Shown here: piece by piece, positions 1-12,407 of the stretch
Layout of the letters: every line of letters begins with the position of its first letter
How positions within the stretch are numbered: position 1 is the stretch's first letter
Source of the DNA: Siphonodentalium dalli
Lineage: Eukaryota > Mollusca > Scaphopoda > Gadilida > Siphonodentaliidae
Reading direction: 5' to 3'
Assembly (NCBI GenBank): GCA_032622095.1
Contig: CP136066.1
Location: forward strand, 10,997,784 to 11,061,783
DNA length: 64,000 bases
Made by a program: the position numbers and the translations under genes
The notes under the pieces: model-generated
Seen by the model: the letters and a program-made list of their open reading frames with translations, nothing else
Told to the model about the DNA's origin: nothing
Databases searched by the model: none

Positions 1-12
1 ATTTGGATTTAC

Positions 13-1225
13 CTGATTCAGTTTATTACTAGCATCATTTCCAAGGAAGCAGAATTGGGATAACTGTCGATTCAGTTGCTCATATGTGAACCATTTTACT
101 GTTTTTATCATATATCTTAAACACAAAGCTAAAGCATATGAAACTAAACAATCGAACAGATCATGGCCTATACAAGGAGGCAAACCAGGTTCGCATACAT
201 GATAATATTTCAACTATTGAAACAGAATTACCTTTAATTCCACAAACCATCAAGTTTAGAAACAATCTCAACATAGCTTTCAACTGTTCGAACTGTTCCA
301 GTTAGATAAAGGTTTTTGTAAAAAAAAGATTCCCTTGTGATTTCACAATACCTGCACATATGAACTGTTGTACTGAAATTTTCTGTGAATCCTCCAATGC
401 AGTGTGAACCTAAATTGTCCCCAACTATTACCAAAAGTACACATTTCATAGTCCTGTTATACTTATCTAAAACAATGCCACTTCCAAAGCCTTAAAATCT
501 TCAATAAGGCAATTAAATATGGAATCTTGATTTAAATGTTTGAAATCTACCTCCCGACAAAGCAAAACAAGCTGAAGAGGGTCTATGACTGACCTGCAGA
601 ATGGTGGAATATTCACAATTGAGTAATAGACAGCAATGATTTTGTGCGTCTTTTTGCCAGCACCAAGAGGATTCGCAACGTCAAAGGCATCTTGATACAG
701 GACAATTCCAATGGTGTCGGGATCAGATAATACAAGCTTATTTTTTCTGTATATATTACCGTCAACAATATCAGCAAGGACGTCATCAGAATGACTACCG
801 GCAGTACTTTTGTCAGATGTTGTGAAACCTGACACATGATCTCAGACAGACTTGTTTTTTTAAAATGCTTCAAGCGAATTTGCAATTGGAATATAATCAA
901 AATGCCGATGCTTTCCAAATTTATTTATCCATAGATACACCTCCACTGGATCAACATAGTGCAACATATTTTTGTAAAACGTTTTTCTAGTCTGAGCTGT
1001 CCGTAAAACACCAGAATTAATATTTTTCATCAAATCGCATGTAAACAATTGATTTAATACAGAACTGATAACCTCATCTCCGATGCCATTGCTTAACAAG
1101 CTATGTTTTAATTTATTGAACATGTGTGCTCTCCCTTTATCATGGATATCCTGATAACCTTCGACAATTTGTTGAATACTACTGACTTGTATCAATAACT
1201 GGGTCTGCATTTTCAAATAAAACAA
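13..1225 (-). pseudogene. Decayed transposase-like gene, central conserved part
   Basis: The minus strand reads in pieces through one protein family. 860-1225 gives a segment containing VEVYLWINKFGKHRHFDYIP. 467-835 gives one with DDVLADIVDG and FDVANPLGAGKKTHKI. 234-449 gives GDNLGSHCIGGFTENF followed by CRYCEITRE. 13-213, shorter than the usual ORF cutoff, gives YYHVCEPGLPPCIGHDLFDC and ends at a possible splice donor (AATCAG then GTAAAT). The pieces lie in order but in different frames, with shifts near 855, 835 and 230 and no room for real introns there, so the gene is broken. I associate the GDNLGSH/CRYC and EPGLPPC-GHDLF motifs with transposon-derived proteins of animals, possibly KDZ-like, from memory only. 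The catalytic part would lie beyond the left edge of the window. Confidence 0.55.
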
Positions 1226-1454
1226 TTACAATGCCTGCAAAATATCATTTTCACCTTGATTGATACTTTATTCTCATGATTACAAATGAATATTGAGAAA
1301 TACAGAGTGATATTTGCAAAAGGATATGACGATATATACACATACTATATACATGTCTCCGGTGCAATGGGGATATCGAGATTACACTAAACAATTTTGT
1401 TTGTCTGTTTGTTTGTTTGTTTTTTTTTTTTTGTACGAAGATTTTACAGTACGT

Positions 1455-2050
1455 TTTTCTACCCACGTCCTCAATTACCTCATTTGTAGGAGATAATTCT
1501 GAATCAATATCAATTTGATTTTGGGCATCCTCTACATTTACATTAACAGTTACTGCTTCTTCTGAATGAAGTAATGATGCAGAGGACAATTCAGTCCCAT
1601 TGGCATTATAATTATTGGAAATGGAATGGATGCAAGTAGATTTCAAATCATTCACAGACCAATGCTGATGTTTCCTACACAAATGAGAAGTGAGAGTGAC
1701 ACCACGGAATATGTGCTATCACACCCTTTCAAATGGCACTGAACTTTCAAGCCATCACGTATATGTGATTTGAGATGTGATGTTTGCCAGCTTGCACATG
1801 TTTTCTGACACCAAACAACTTCACAAACAAATGATATATTTTCGAAATTGGAGCCTAAATTATGAATTATAGAATGAGAGTGATCACGGCTTTTGTGAGA
1901 TTTGAATGACTTGTAACAACTAAATCTGCGAGGACAATGTTCAATGCGACAAGGGTACGTTATATTCGGAATGTGTTGATGTAATTGATAGTGTAGAATG
2001 TATAACTTTGGTACGTCTCTTTCAAAGTTGTATAGTTCACAGGCAAACAT
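1455..2050 (-). pseudogene. C2H2 zinc-finger N-terminal part of the same decayed gene
   Basis: The 1652-2050 frame reads two C2H2 fingers: one with CRIEHC and paired His in KSHKSRDH, then CEVVWC with HLKSH. A third begins CHLKGC. Its His pair (SHLCRKH) is only reached after a one-base frame change near 1703-1708, so the finger block is damaged. Reading then continues through an acidic segment to about 1463, where a possible donor (GTGG then GTAGAA) would splice to the segment starting near 1210 after a TGCAG acceptor. C2H2 fingers upstream of the GDNLGSH region are consistent with a transposon-derived protein that carries its own DNA-binding fingers. Confidence 0.5.
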
Positions 2051-3478
2051 ACCGAATTATGGAATACGTCAGTAACACTAATACAAACAGTTATGTTTGT
2101 GTGTCTGTATGTGTGTCCTACATTAGAATGTATAATCCTCTTTCTTGAACACTTAACTATTATTATTTTAACTATTATTCTTCACAAAAGTGAGACTGAG
2201 AGACAAAGAAAATCCCACGGAAAAACGCGCTCTCGCAGACGATCGCAGACCGGCACATGGACATATCCAGGCTGTTTTTATACCGTTTATCGGTTTGGGC
2301 GCCCAAACTACAGGCGCCCAAAAAAAATTACCAAAATCGTCAATTCAATTTTTTTTTTAATTCAGGTCCCAATTCATATCATAACAAGATATATATTTAT
2401 ATATATTGATATAAGACATGTAAGTTTACAAAAAGATTTAACTTAAGTTTAACAGTTGGAGTAATACTGTAAAGTATGTTTGGCTTTATCTAGCTTTCAT
2501 CTGTAAAAACTTCAAATAGTTAACCCTTCAGACTTCAGTATTTCAATCAAATTCAAGTGAAATTACACAATACAGTAGAGGAACAGTGACAATTTGATCA
2601 AGTAAACCTGATTATCGTGTGGGATATCATAATACCAAATGAATAATTAACATGGAGATTAGTACTAGTAATTACTACATGTAACTTAATAGACATTATT
2701 TCTGTACTACTAGTATATTATGAATGTGTCTCTCACTTGCATTTTAGAAAATACTAAGCCTATTATATGAAATACAGTGGTAATGGTTTCATTTCAAGCA
2801 GGATAAGCATAATCCATTGAACAAAAAGATATCTGACAATAACTTATAAGCATTTCAAATCCATACATATGTAAAAAAAATTCCAAAGTTATGCTTCAGA
2901 AACTTGATCAAAGTGAACTCTCAGTAAAGTTCAAAATACTGACTCCAAGAGCTCAAGATTAGCTCTCAATGCATTGGATTAAAAACAAATTCCAGGGGAG
3001 ACCCCCCCCCCACCATCAGCAGGGGGATACCCCCTCCCAACCCTCCCTCGCTCATGTCTTTGGGATATGCCTTTGGCATATCATTGCCCAAAAACAGGTG
3101 TCCCCAAAAAATCGCTGGATACTTCACTGCGAGCGCGTCAGGAATTACCCACGATGCATTACAAATTAACGGTATATTGTAAAAGATGGGATTACAGTAT
3201 GCGCTGTATATTTATACGGTATAATACTGTATAAAAAACACCGATATTTTACAGTGAAGAGCTCGGATTTTTTATCGAAACGTCACGTGTTGTTAATATT
3301 CTCGCGTTTTTAGGTCAAACATGATGCGTTGTATGTGCCGCTGATCCCAGTCTAAAACAGCTGGCGTTAGAAAGTAATGACCCTGTAAAACAATTAGACC
3401 CCATGAAGTGGTCCCATGACTGAAATTCGACCCACTTTTTTGGACTCGACCCAAAAATATTTCTGCACAAATATTTTG
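2051..3478. other. No gene seen; AT-rich spacer
   Basis: No coding signal is supported here. The only local structures are a small GGGCGCCC-type palindrome near 2296-2322 and C-rich runs at 3002-3050. Confidence 0.5.
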
Positions 3479-3930
3479 GCCGAGGTGGCCGTTTATGAGG
3501 TGGCCGTTCATGAGGTGGCCGTTTATGAGGTGGCCGTTTATGAGGTGGCCGTTCATGAGGTGGCCGTTTATGAGGTGGCCGTTTATGAGGTGGCCGTTTA
3601 TGAGGTGGCTCATGACCCGAGGTGGCCGTTTATGAGGTGGCCGTTTATGAGGTGGCCGTTTATGAGGTGGCCGTTTATGAGGTGGCCGTTTATGAGGTGG
3701 CCGTTCATGAGGTGGCCGTTCATGAGGTGGCCGTTCATGAGGTGGCCGTTTATGACCCGAGGTGGCCGTTTATGACCCGAGGTGGCCGTTTATGACCCGA
3801 GGTGGCCGTTTATGACCCGAGGTGGCCGTTCATGAGGTGGCCGTTTATGACCCGAGGTGGCCGTTCATGAGGTGGCCGTTTATGAGGTGGCCGTTTATGA
3901 CCCCCCCCCTGGCCGAGGTGGCCGTTCATT
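3479..3930. repeat. 15-bp minisatellite (GGTGGCCGTTYATGA)
   Basis: About 28 head-to-tail copies of GGTGGCCGTTTATGA or GGTGGCCGTTCATGA are interleaved with a 20-bp form that carries an extra CCCGA. Because 15 is a multiple of 3 and the unit lacks stops, both strands stay open (VAVYE-type and HLINGHLMNG-type peptides). No start, splice or domain context supports translation. Confidence 0.93.
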
Positions 3931-5514
3931 ACCACGAACTTGTTTCGGAAAATTCCCGCTTATTTTCGGACTTTGCCTATTTTTGAACTTTTGACACATA
4001 TTTTGTTTTCACCTAAAATGTCATCTCGCCTTACAAAAGACGTTGCCATGGTCATTTCCAGATTTTCCCAATTTGTTCGAATAAGGAATAAGGAATAAGT
4101 AACGGATATCACGCTACTCCTAATTGAACAGTTACTTGTCACTTCACAATTAACTATTACATTCTATTGCAGGATGGAGTCTATTCGTAATTCAGATAAT
4201 GAAACCCGCAGACAACAAGACACATGTTGGTGAATCCCATTAACACTGGCCTCCCCAAATATCTCATGGCTTAAGAAGGCTTGTCCGAGCCACGAACAAG
4301 TCCCAATCGGAATCAAAAACCGAGCTGATAACCAACTTATCTAGTTATATTATTGCAGACTTGAGCAGTTTTTTTATTTGATTTGGGTAAACTACATGTA
4401 GCATGACAAGCTTCAATTATAAATCTCAGAGATTCAGCAAAATCAGTAAAACCAATCAATGGCTGCGGACACACGTACCACAGTAGCGAAGGCATAGTAG
4501 GTGTGACAATGTATTATGGTGGAGTTTGGTGACAATTGGTTGTCAATTTTAATATGCCATAGCAAACCATGTCGCCCTCCGCAAATTCGCACAATGACTC
4601 TACCAAGCTCTACCAGCGACGGTCGATCTTTCAAAGATTTATCTACCTGAATGTCTTGTCGCTGTTGATCTTTACTCAACACGCAGTGTTATATTTTGCA
4701 CGCTAACACACAAGTCCACTTGATAACTTAACGAATAACTCATTTCAACAGCCATGATTTTTTCTTACAAATGAAATTAATATAAGTAGATACACATGTA
4801 TGCATTGAGATTATATAAAAAACATACCACATGCATGATATGTGAGTCAATGAGGAATTGCCACCAGGCCACGGTCAAACACAATTCCGGACGATCTATT
4901 GTGCAATTATATATATCGTAGCGAATACAATTTAGCAACACGCAATGAGTAGAGATCAACCTTCCGGATAATCACCTGTTTTCTTATTATCTGAATTGTT
5001 TAAAGTTTTATATGCATGTTTACAACCTTATTTATAAGGCAATTTCTATTTTAGATTTTAGGTTATGTTTGCTTTAGGTTATTTTTTTCATATAGTTACA
5101 GGGGGTGGTCGGCACATTTTTTTCCGAACACTAGTCTAGGTGGGGTGGGTGGATGGTTCAGCAGCCCGGCTTACACAATTTATTTTGGCCCCGTAATTTT
5201 GTTCCTGGTGTCAGTTTTCTTCAAAATAATGGGACAAAAGATTTTATGAATGCTTCTATCATGTGATATATGCTCTTAACTCTTGGTTTGAGTTCACCAT
5301 CAGTTTATAATGAAGGATGCACCAACGGGTAATACAAAAAATGTTTTCATCAAGAATCTATCAATGCACATTGACATGGAGTGCCTCAGATTTAAATAAT
5401 TAAATGTAAACTCTTCAACTGATAATAGTGATTATTCAAAAAAGCCATAATAAAATAAAACAAAGGTATTAGAACAAACTTTGACAGATATCAACAATAT
5501 TCGGTATATGGGTC
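3931..5514. other. No gene seen
   Basis: AT-rich sequence with only short, stop-limited frames. No recognised repeat, RNA gene or exon was found. Confidence 0.45.
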
Positions 5515-5965
5515 TAGGATCACCTCTAGATGGGAGCTGTTAAATTTGAACGATTTTCGATGAAAAACTTGGCCACCGGCAGCCATCTTGGATTCTACTC
5601 TTTGCATAACTAAATCCTTTAACACACCCTACAAAGCTTATCCCTCATCCGATCATCACCAAACTGCATATGGATCCTCAGTCTGACCTATCGATGCGTG
5701 TCTCCCATTTTATCCCGAATTATGTAAAAACAAACATGGCTGCCAGTGGCCATCTTGAATGTCACTCTTTGTATGACTAAATTCGTTAGAAGTCCTGAAA
5801 AATCACATTTCTCATCGAATCGTCACCAAACCTCATAATGGATCTTCGAGGTGACATCTAGATGAGAGCCTCCCTTTCTTCCACAAAACTCGTTTAAAAC
5901 AAACATTGCCGCCAGCAGCCATCTTGGATTTCAAATGTCAATCCATCAGCACACCCTACAACCCA
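5515..5965. repeat. Diverged ~170-bp dispersed repeat, about 2.7 copies
   Basis: Three diverged blocks share the motifs CTCATCcgATCatCACCAAAC, GATCYTC.G..TGAC, TAGATGgGAGC and a GGCMGCCATCTTG segment, spaced roughly 170 bp apart. The same motifs occur in both palindrome arms near 31080-31450 and 42245-42620. This is therefore a genome-dispersed family rather than local sequence. No coding capacity is evident. Confidence 0.65.
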
Positions 5966-6157
5966 CATGTATTGGATAATTGTTTTGAAACTTTACAGTC
6001 CTGTTGGTAAATAAATTATAGGAATGCTTCTATAATCATGATACGGAACATAGATACTACTATCAGCCGTGTTTAGTCGGTTAACAGCCGAGTTTGAGGT
6101 GATATCATCCGAGGTCAATAATATGTCACTCAAGTCAGATTTGTGATAATTAATTAA

Positions 6158-6548
6158 CCCTTTACTCAACAAACCGGCCAAAACCGGCCAAATAAAGCTT
6201 CAACAGCCTAAAATATCTTCGGTCTGTCTCAATAGAACCATACAAATATGGATATCATTGGAATCGGCTCCTTGACCACATTGTGATAGTTACAGTTATG
6301 CCCTGTGCCAATGCATTCTCTTATATATGCGAGTCGACCATAGGTCGCCTCGCATATATAAGAGAATGCAATGGCCTAAAAAAATCTTTTTTTAAAACTT
6401 TTTACCATTTTTTCTTACATTCTTTAACAATTTTATAATTTTTAATGTGTTAAGCTAATGCATTCTCTTATATATGCGAGGCGACCTATGGTCGACTCGC
6501 ATATATAAGAGAATGCATTGGCACAGGGCCGTTCTGTTGGGTAAAGGG
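6158..6548. mobile_element. piggyBac-like MITE, copy 1
   Basis: The element starts CCCTTTACTCAACA after TTAA (6154-6157) and ends TGTTGGGTAAAGGG, followed by TTGT, a decayed TTAA. TTAA target and CCCTTT/AAAGGG ends are the piggyBac-type pattern. One end is long, with a CCGGCCAAAACCGGCC motif. Inside are two roughly 66-bp hairpins (6311-6377 and 6453-6523), each built from ATGCATTCTCTTATATATGC and its complement. No transposase is present. Confidence 0.8.
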
Positions 6549-6648
6549 TTGTTAATACTCGGTATAAAATGTTCTTGAACTTTGGTATTCGTGTTATTCG
6601 TGCCTCTCCTCTCAAGGGAGCGAGTGAAAAAGGATATTAGTGATTTAA

Positions 6649-6915
6649 CCCTTTACCCAACAGAACGGCCCTGTGCCAAAGCATTCTCTTATATATGCGA
6701 GTCGACCATAGGTCGCCTCGCATATATAAGAGAATGCATTGGCTTAACACATTAAAAATTATAAAATTGTTAAAGAATGTAAGAAAAAATGTCAAAAAGT
6801 GTTAAACAGATTTTTTTTAGGCCAATGCATTCTCTTATATATGCGAGACGACCTATGGTCGACTCGCATATATAAGAGAATGCATTGGCACAGGGCCGTT
6901 CTGTTGGGTAAAGGG
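6649..6915. mobile_element. piggyBac-like MITE, copy 2 (short ends)
   Basis: This copy follows TTAA (6645-6648) and ends AAAGGG before TTGA. It lacks the long end seen in copy 1 but keeps both internal hairpins. The roughly 100-bp linker before it (from 6549) recurs after it (6916-7015). Linker plus MITE was therefore duplicated in tandem, with a period of about 367 bp. Confidence 0.8.
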
Positions 6916-7015
6916 TTGATAATACTCGGTATAAAATGTTCTTGAACTTTGGTATTCGTGTTATTCGTGCCTCTCCTCTCAAGGGAGCGAGTGAAAAAGG
7001 ATATTAGTGATTTAA

Positions 7016-7384
7016 CCCTTTACCCAACAGAACGGCCCTGTGCCAAAGCATTCTCTTATATATGCGAGTCGACCATAGGTCGCCTCGCATATATAAGAGA
7101 ATGGATTGGCTTAACACATTAAAAATTATAAAATTGTTAAAGAATGTAAGAAAAAATGTCAAAAAGTGTTAAACAGATTTTTTTTAGGCCAATGCATTCT
7201 CTTATATATGCGAGACGACCTATGGTTGACTCGCATATATAAGAGAATGCATTGGCACAGGGCATAACTGTAACTATCACAATGTGGTCAAGGAGCCGGT
7301 TCCAATGATATCCATATTTGTATGGTTCTATTGAGACAGACCGAAGATATTTGGCCGGTTTTGGCCGGTTTGTTGGGTAAAGGG
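7016..7384. mobile_element. piggyBac-like MITE, copy 3 (inverted orientation)
   Basis: The copy is flanked by TTAA at 7012-7015 and 7385-7388. The long end with GGCCGGTTTTGGCCGG lies on the right, so orientation is opposite to copy 1. Both hairpins are present. Its left part is the second copy of the tandem duplication that began at 6549. Confidence 0.82.
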
Positions 7385-7388
7385 TTAA

Positions 7389-8050
7389 ATAGAGGAACGC
7401 TGCCAGAAAACGCTCCTCAGTCGAAAAAACATTCAAATATACGCCCATATCTATAACCAGACAAGCCGGAAGTTTGATGATGACACAACCGAGAACAAAT
7501 TTCTCACTAATACTTCCAAAAACACGCTTTCCCCAATTTATGGAACTGTTTGAACGCTTCGCTCAGAAATTCTCCAAATAAAACACCATTCAAAAAGTCT
7601 ATCACCAATAATCTATTATCACAATATGGTAATGATACTATATGTAAAACTCGAGGATGTAAATCCTGCAGAGTAACAACATGGAATCACTGACATTATT
7701 GGCATGGCCCAACAAGTATGAGTCACCCAGGTACCCTCACCTTTTTTGGGCGATTTAATTATACGTATATAATTAGCTTAGTCCTAACATTAAACACATA
7801 TTCGAATGTCAGACTGTCCTATTGTATAAGAAGATTTACAATTGACAAACCCATCCACGCTCATCCTTGTTGTAAATACTCATTATTTAGCAATGAACGC
7901 CATCTCAATCATACATGTAATGTTATATTACAGGGGTGGCAGGACGACGGCCTGTACTGGCCATGCCACCCATGCACACGTAAATATGTATACATATAAT
8001 TATATACTACTGTATTGTATAATTGTGCAAATAAACATTCAATTCAATTC
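7389..8050. other. Upstream region of the plus-strand methyltransferase-like gene
   Basis: No ORF is supported. The segment ends in a pyrimidine-containing AATTTCAG acceptor at 8050, so exon 1 as annotated is probably the second transcribed exon and the 5' UTR start lies upstream, possibly outside the window. The AATTC repeats just before the acceptor resemble a retroposon tail. Confidence 0.4.
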
Positions 8051-8188
8051 AATAATTTCAGATCTGTTTGGTCAAAGATGTCACAAGGGAGAATGAATTA
8101 TGGACATGCATTCAAAATCATGCTCGTTGTTGCGACAGCATCAGTTGTCTTATTCTTCGCCATGCGTTCCCAAACTGTTTCAGATAAG
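8051..8188 (+). CDS. METTL24/FkbM-like methyltransferase, first coding exon
   Basis: ATG at 8078 opens 37 codons ending at a donor (AAG then GTAGG) in phase 0. The peptide has a short basic N terminus and one hydrophobic segment at about residues 12-29 (FKIMLVVATASVVLFFAM). It is typical of a type II signal anchor in a Golgi or ER enzyme. A TTTCAG acceptor at 8045-8050 precedes a short 5' UTR. The exon is linked to those at 19449 and 55421 by matching phases. The family assignment comes from exon 3, not from this exon. An alternative start at the second Met (residue 6) would not change the anchor. Confidence 0.65.
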
Positions 8189-8397
8189 GTAGGCCGTTAT
8201 ATTATATAGTTCTCGTACCATGTAGTCATGTAATGTCCGGTATACACGGTGACGTCATACGTGTTCAAACCGGAGCAGGACTTCATACAAGCTTCTAACA
8301 TATGTCATGTGCTCCAATCAGAGCGGTCATTCCTATTTGATGCCAGTACAAAAGTTATACCCACATTTGGTAGCTTAAAAGACAAAGATAAAGTTCA

Positions 8398-8792
8398 ATT
8401 TATACTGGCATCTAACGATTCCCACATATAATTAACAGGATTTATATTGGCATCTAACGATACACACATATAATTAACAGGATTTATACTGGCATCTAAC
8501 AATTCACAGGATGTATACTGGCATCTAACGATTCACACATATGATTAACAGGATTTATACTGGCATCCGATTCACACATATAATGAACAGGATTTATACT
8601 GGCATCTAACGATTCACACATATGATTAACAGGATTTATACTGGCATCCGATTCACACATATAATTAACAGGATTTATACTGGCATCCGATTCACACATA
8701 TAAATAATAGGATTTATACTGGCATCTAACGATTCACCCATATAATTAACAGGATTTATATTGGCATCTAACGATTCACCCATATAATCAAC
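8398..8792. repeat. 42-bp minisatellite in intron 1
   Basis: About nine copies of a unit starting AGGATTTATACTGGCATC and ending ATATAATTAAC, with 38-bp variants that lack the TAACG segment. It lies 210 bp after exon 1. The unit is not derived from the exon 1 donor. Confidence 0.9.
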
Positions 8793-8902
8793 TAGAATTT
8801 GTATCAATTGTTGTCGTCTTTGGTTTTTTTTAAACAGATTTTTATCTGTACGCACTTACAAAATATTGGTACTATACTTACTTAAATTTATATATCATAA
8901 AA

Positions 8903-9592
8903 TCTATTATATATTTTGGAAGATCTGTGTGTGTGTGTGTGTGTGTGTGTGTGGGAGGGGGTGCGTTAGGGAGGGTGTGTGTGTGTGTGTGTGTGGGGGG
9001 GGGGGTGTGTTCGCGATGGACTCGAAAACGGCCGAGCCGATTTCGATGAAACTTGGTATGTGGGGATACTTTCGATCGGGAAGTGGCATAGGCCTACTAA
9101 TTAGCCCGTGCGACATTAACTTGACCTTGAAATCGGGTCATTTCAAGGTCAAACGCCCGAATATCACGGGATTTCGATGAAACTTGGTATGTGGGGGTAC
9201 TTTCGTATGGGGAGTCTCATAAGCTTATTCATTTGCCCGTGCGACGTGACCTTGACCTTGAAATCGGGTCAATTCAAGGTCAAATCGCGAATTTTGATGG
9301 GATTTCCACGAAATTTGATACATATTGTTACTTTTGCCCACTGAGTGTTTGGTCCGGGTCAAATCGTGACCCCGACCTGACCTTGACCTTCAAAATGATC
9401 AATTCGAGTAAAACCGGATGGATTTCGACGGATACTTTTGTCGCGTACTTTTGTCCGGGCAGTGTTTTGGACGGGTCCAATCGTGACCACACCTCACCTT
9501 GACCTTCAAAATAGACAATTCAAGGTCAAATTGCGCAATTCGCCGAAAAGCAGAGGGGAAACAGCCCGGACGAAGTCGGGTCCACCTGCTAG
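8903..9592 (+). mobile_element. Non-autonomous Helitron (690 bp)
   Basis: The 5' end is TCTATTATATATTTTGG after an A. The 3' end is a CCCGGACGAAGTCGGG hairpin followed by TCCACCTGCTAG, then T. TC...CTAG ends, a 3' hairpin and insertion between A and T define Helitrons. The body has a GT microsatellite (8929-9000) and repeated AAACTTGGTATGTGGG and AAGGTCAA/TTGACCTT motifs. No Rep/helicase is present. A relative with the same end structure sits at 25127-25970, and a decayed 3' end lies at 30741-30863. Confidence 0.82.
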
Positions 9593-9604
9593 TAATGATA
9601 TATA

Positions 9605-10067
9605 TGTGACCCGCCATATCAAATCCAGTCGTAGGTCGGGATTTTTTTACCCTGTGCCAATGCATTCTCTTATATATGCGAGTCGACCATAGGTCGCCTC
9701 GCATATATAAGAGAATGCATTGGCCTAACAATTTTTTACAATTTTAATAATATTTTTCTTGTAATCTTTAACAATTTTATAATTTCACCCACACAGAGCC
9801 CCAGACAAACATTAGCCGACGACACTCTTCTATATGCTTCTATATATGTGTGGGGCTCCCTGCAGGGTAATGGATGTTTTTTTTATTTTTTTGTCCTAAA
9901 AATTGTAAGAAACATTTATTTTAAAAAAATGATAAAAAATTGTTAGGCCAATGCATTCTCTTATATATGCGAGGCGACCCATGGTCGACTCGCATATATA
10001 AGAGAATGCATTGGCACAGGGTAAAAAAAATCTCGACTTTCGTCTGGATTTGATATGGCGGGTCACA
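9605..10067. mobile_element. Tc1/mariner-like MITE carrying the shared hairpin pair
   Basis: Terminal inverted repeats TGTGACCCGCCATATCAAA are flanked by TA on both sides (9603-9604 and 10068-10069). Inside are the same two GCATTCTCTTATATATGCGAG hairpins (about 9658-9725 and 9951-10018) found in the piggyBac-like MITEs. At 9785-9870 a segment with GAGCCCCAGAC and GTGGGGCTCC resembles 22400-22480 in reverse. Confidence 0.75.
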
Positions 10068-10199
10068 TAGTGCATCTTTCTATGGACACCATCTTTCATT
10101 GAAATGTGTATTTTGAAGTAATTTCGATTCAACGAACGACAACTCACGAAAAACCGACGAAATTAACGCCTTTCGCATTAATGTTCAGGTTGATGTTTC

Positions 10200-10252
10200 A
10201 TTGTGTTGTATTGTATTGTATTGTATTGTATTGTATTGTATCGTATTTTATT
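10200..10252. repeat. (TTGTA)n microsatellite
   Basis: About ten pentamers of TTGTA/ATTGT are followed by ATAAA-like sequence, as in some retroposon tails. Confidence 0.9.
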
Positions 10253-10649
10253 ACATGATCCTACCCTTATTCCATTCAATAAACCCATTCTATAAATTGT
10301 GATATTAAACGTTCGTTTAATAACAGGAAATAGTGCCAGGTGACCTTTGACTTCCGGTTTGATGTCTGTTTAAATTTCAGTACGATATATCTAAAAAATA
10401 CCAGGGCTTCCAATATTTTCCAATAAACTCTAATGAATGAAGAGATTGAAAAGTGATTTCATTAAATATAAGCCATTAAATATGACAAAGGGTCTTTATT
10501 TATATGGGACTATTTGTTTACGCGGACAAACGCGGAGCATAATTACGTAAAACGTCATCGCATGTCATATAGAAGCCGTTATTAGTTTCGCATCCCGCTT
10601 GTTGATTTAAGTAAGTTTTGTCGAGGTTTTGGATCATGTAATAAATATA

Positions 10650-10773
10650 ATCTACAATTCGCCCCCAGTTTACAGCGGAATTTACAAAACTCGTCCAGTA
10701 AATTAAGTATGGACCGAGCCTTTACTGGACTCATTTTGTAAATTCCGCTATAAACTGAGGACTCGTTGTAGAT
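10650..10773. mobile_element. Foldback palindrome (MITE-like)
   Basis: About 50-bp imperfect inverted arms, ATCTACAA...CCAGTAAA against TTTACTGG...TTGTAGAT, enclose a loop of about 18 bp. No clear TSD was established. Confidence 0.65.
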
Positions 10774-10861
10774 CCTCTATGTATTTTATTGTATTGCATT
10801 TTATATTAATGTTGTCCATGTCTGTGGTAATAATTCTGTTTTACTGGATTTAGACCATTAA

Positions 10862-10906
10862 ACTTGATTTGATTTGATTTGATTTGATTCGATTCGATTT
10901 GATTTG
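10862..10906. repeat. (GATTT)n microsatellite
   Basis: About nine GATTT/GATTC pentamers follow CCATTAAACTT. This looks like a retroposon 3' tail, but no retroposon body was recognised upstream. Confidence 0.85.
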
Positions 10907-11091
10907 ATAAGCACTCGGGCTTGTTGTCTGAGCCTCGTTTCCATATACTAACACTTCTATTTTGCTTATATGTGTCATCTGTATACTGTGTTATTTGTTT
11001 GGATTGGAAATAACAATATGTTTACACAAAAACGGACTTTTATGTGACCTTCGAGAAGTTCAATGTTATTAAGGCTACAATAACACAGCTG

Positions 11092-12407
11092 GTAATTATC
11101 CAGCTTGGCATGATATCCAATATGGCTTATATTAATTATCCAGCTTGGCATGATATCCAATATGGCTTATATTAATTATCCAGCTTGGCATGATATCCAA
11201 TATGGCTTATATTAATTATCCAGCTTGGCATGATATCCAATATGGCTTATATTAATTATCCAGCTTGGCATGATATCCAATATGACTTATATTAATTATC
11301 CAGCTTGGCATGATATCCAATATGGCTTATATTAATTATCCAGCTTGGCATGATATCCAATATGGCTTATATTAATTATCCAGCTTGGCATGATATCCAA
11401 TATGACTTATATTAATTATCCAGCTTGGCATGATATCCAATATGGCTTATATTAATTATCCAGCTTGGCATGATATCCAATATGGCTTATATTAATTATC
11501 CAGCTTGGCATGATATCCAATATGGCTTATATTAATTATCCAGCTTGGCATGATATCCAATATGGCTTATATTAATTATCCAGCTTGGCATGATATCCAA
11601 TATGGCTTATATTAATTATCCAGCTTGGCATGATATCCAATATGACTTATATTAATTATCCAGCTTGGCATGATATCCAATATGGCTTATATTAATTATC
11701 CAGTTTGGCATGATATCCAATATGACTTATATTAATTATCCAGCTTGGCATGATATCCAATATGACTTATATTAATTATCCAGCTTGGCATGATATCCAA
11801 TATGACTTATATTAATTATCCAGCTTGGCATGATATCCAATATGACTTATATTAATTATCCAGCTTGGCATGATATCCAATATGACTTATATTAATTATC
11901 CAGCTTGGCATGATATCCAATATGACTTATATTAATTATCCAGCTTGGCATGATATCCAATATGGCTTATATTAATTATGCAGATTGGCAAGATATTTAA
12001 TAAGACTTATACTAATTATCCAGCTTGGCATGATATTCAATATGACTTATATTAATTATCCAGCTTGGCATGATATCCAATATGGCTTATATTAATTATC
12101 CAGCTTGGCATGATATCCAATATGGCTTATATTAATTATCCAGCTTGGCATGATATCCAATATGGCTTATATTAATTATCCAGCTTGGCATGATATTCAA
12201 TATGACTTATATTAATTATCCAGCTTAGCATGATATCCAATATGACTTATATTAATTATCCAGCTTGGCATGATATCTAATATGACTTATATTCATGTGT
12301 TGTACATGTTTAATTATCCAGCTTGGCATATCTAATATGACTTATATTTATGTGTTGTACATGTGTAATTATCCAGCTTGGCATGATATTTAATATGACT
12401 AAAATTC
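11092..12407. repeat. 40-bp satellite (CAGCTTGGCATGATATCCAA...)
   Basis: About 32 copies of a 40-bp unit read CAGCTTGGCATGATATCCAA then TATGGCTTAT or TATGACTTAT then ATTAATTATC. Variation is mostly the G/A in the middle. The last units from 12290 gain CATGTGTTGTACATGTG. A single inverted monomer with that extension lies at 13061-13113 within the Crypton remnant. Confidence 0.95.

Noticed and set aside
3416-3775. Frames of 106 and 119 codons across the 15-bp repeat
   Set aside because: The repeat length is a multiple of three without stops. No other coding evidence was found.
6770-10147. Repeated short frames with FSYICEST and LAYIRECIG peptides
   Set aside because: They are translations of the MITE hairpins, identical on both strands because the DNA is palindromic.
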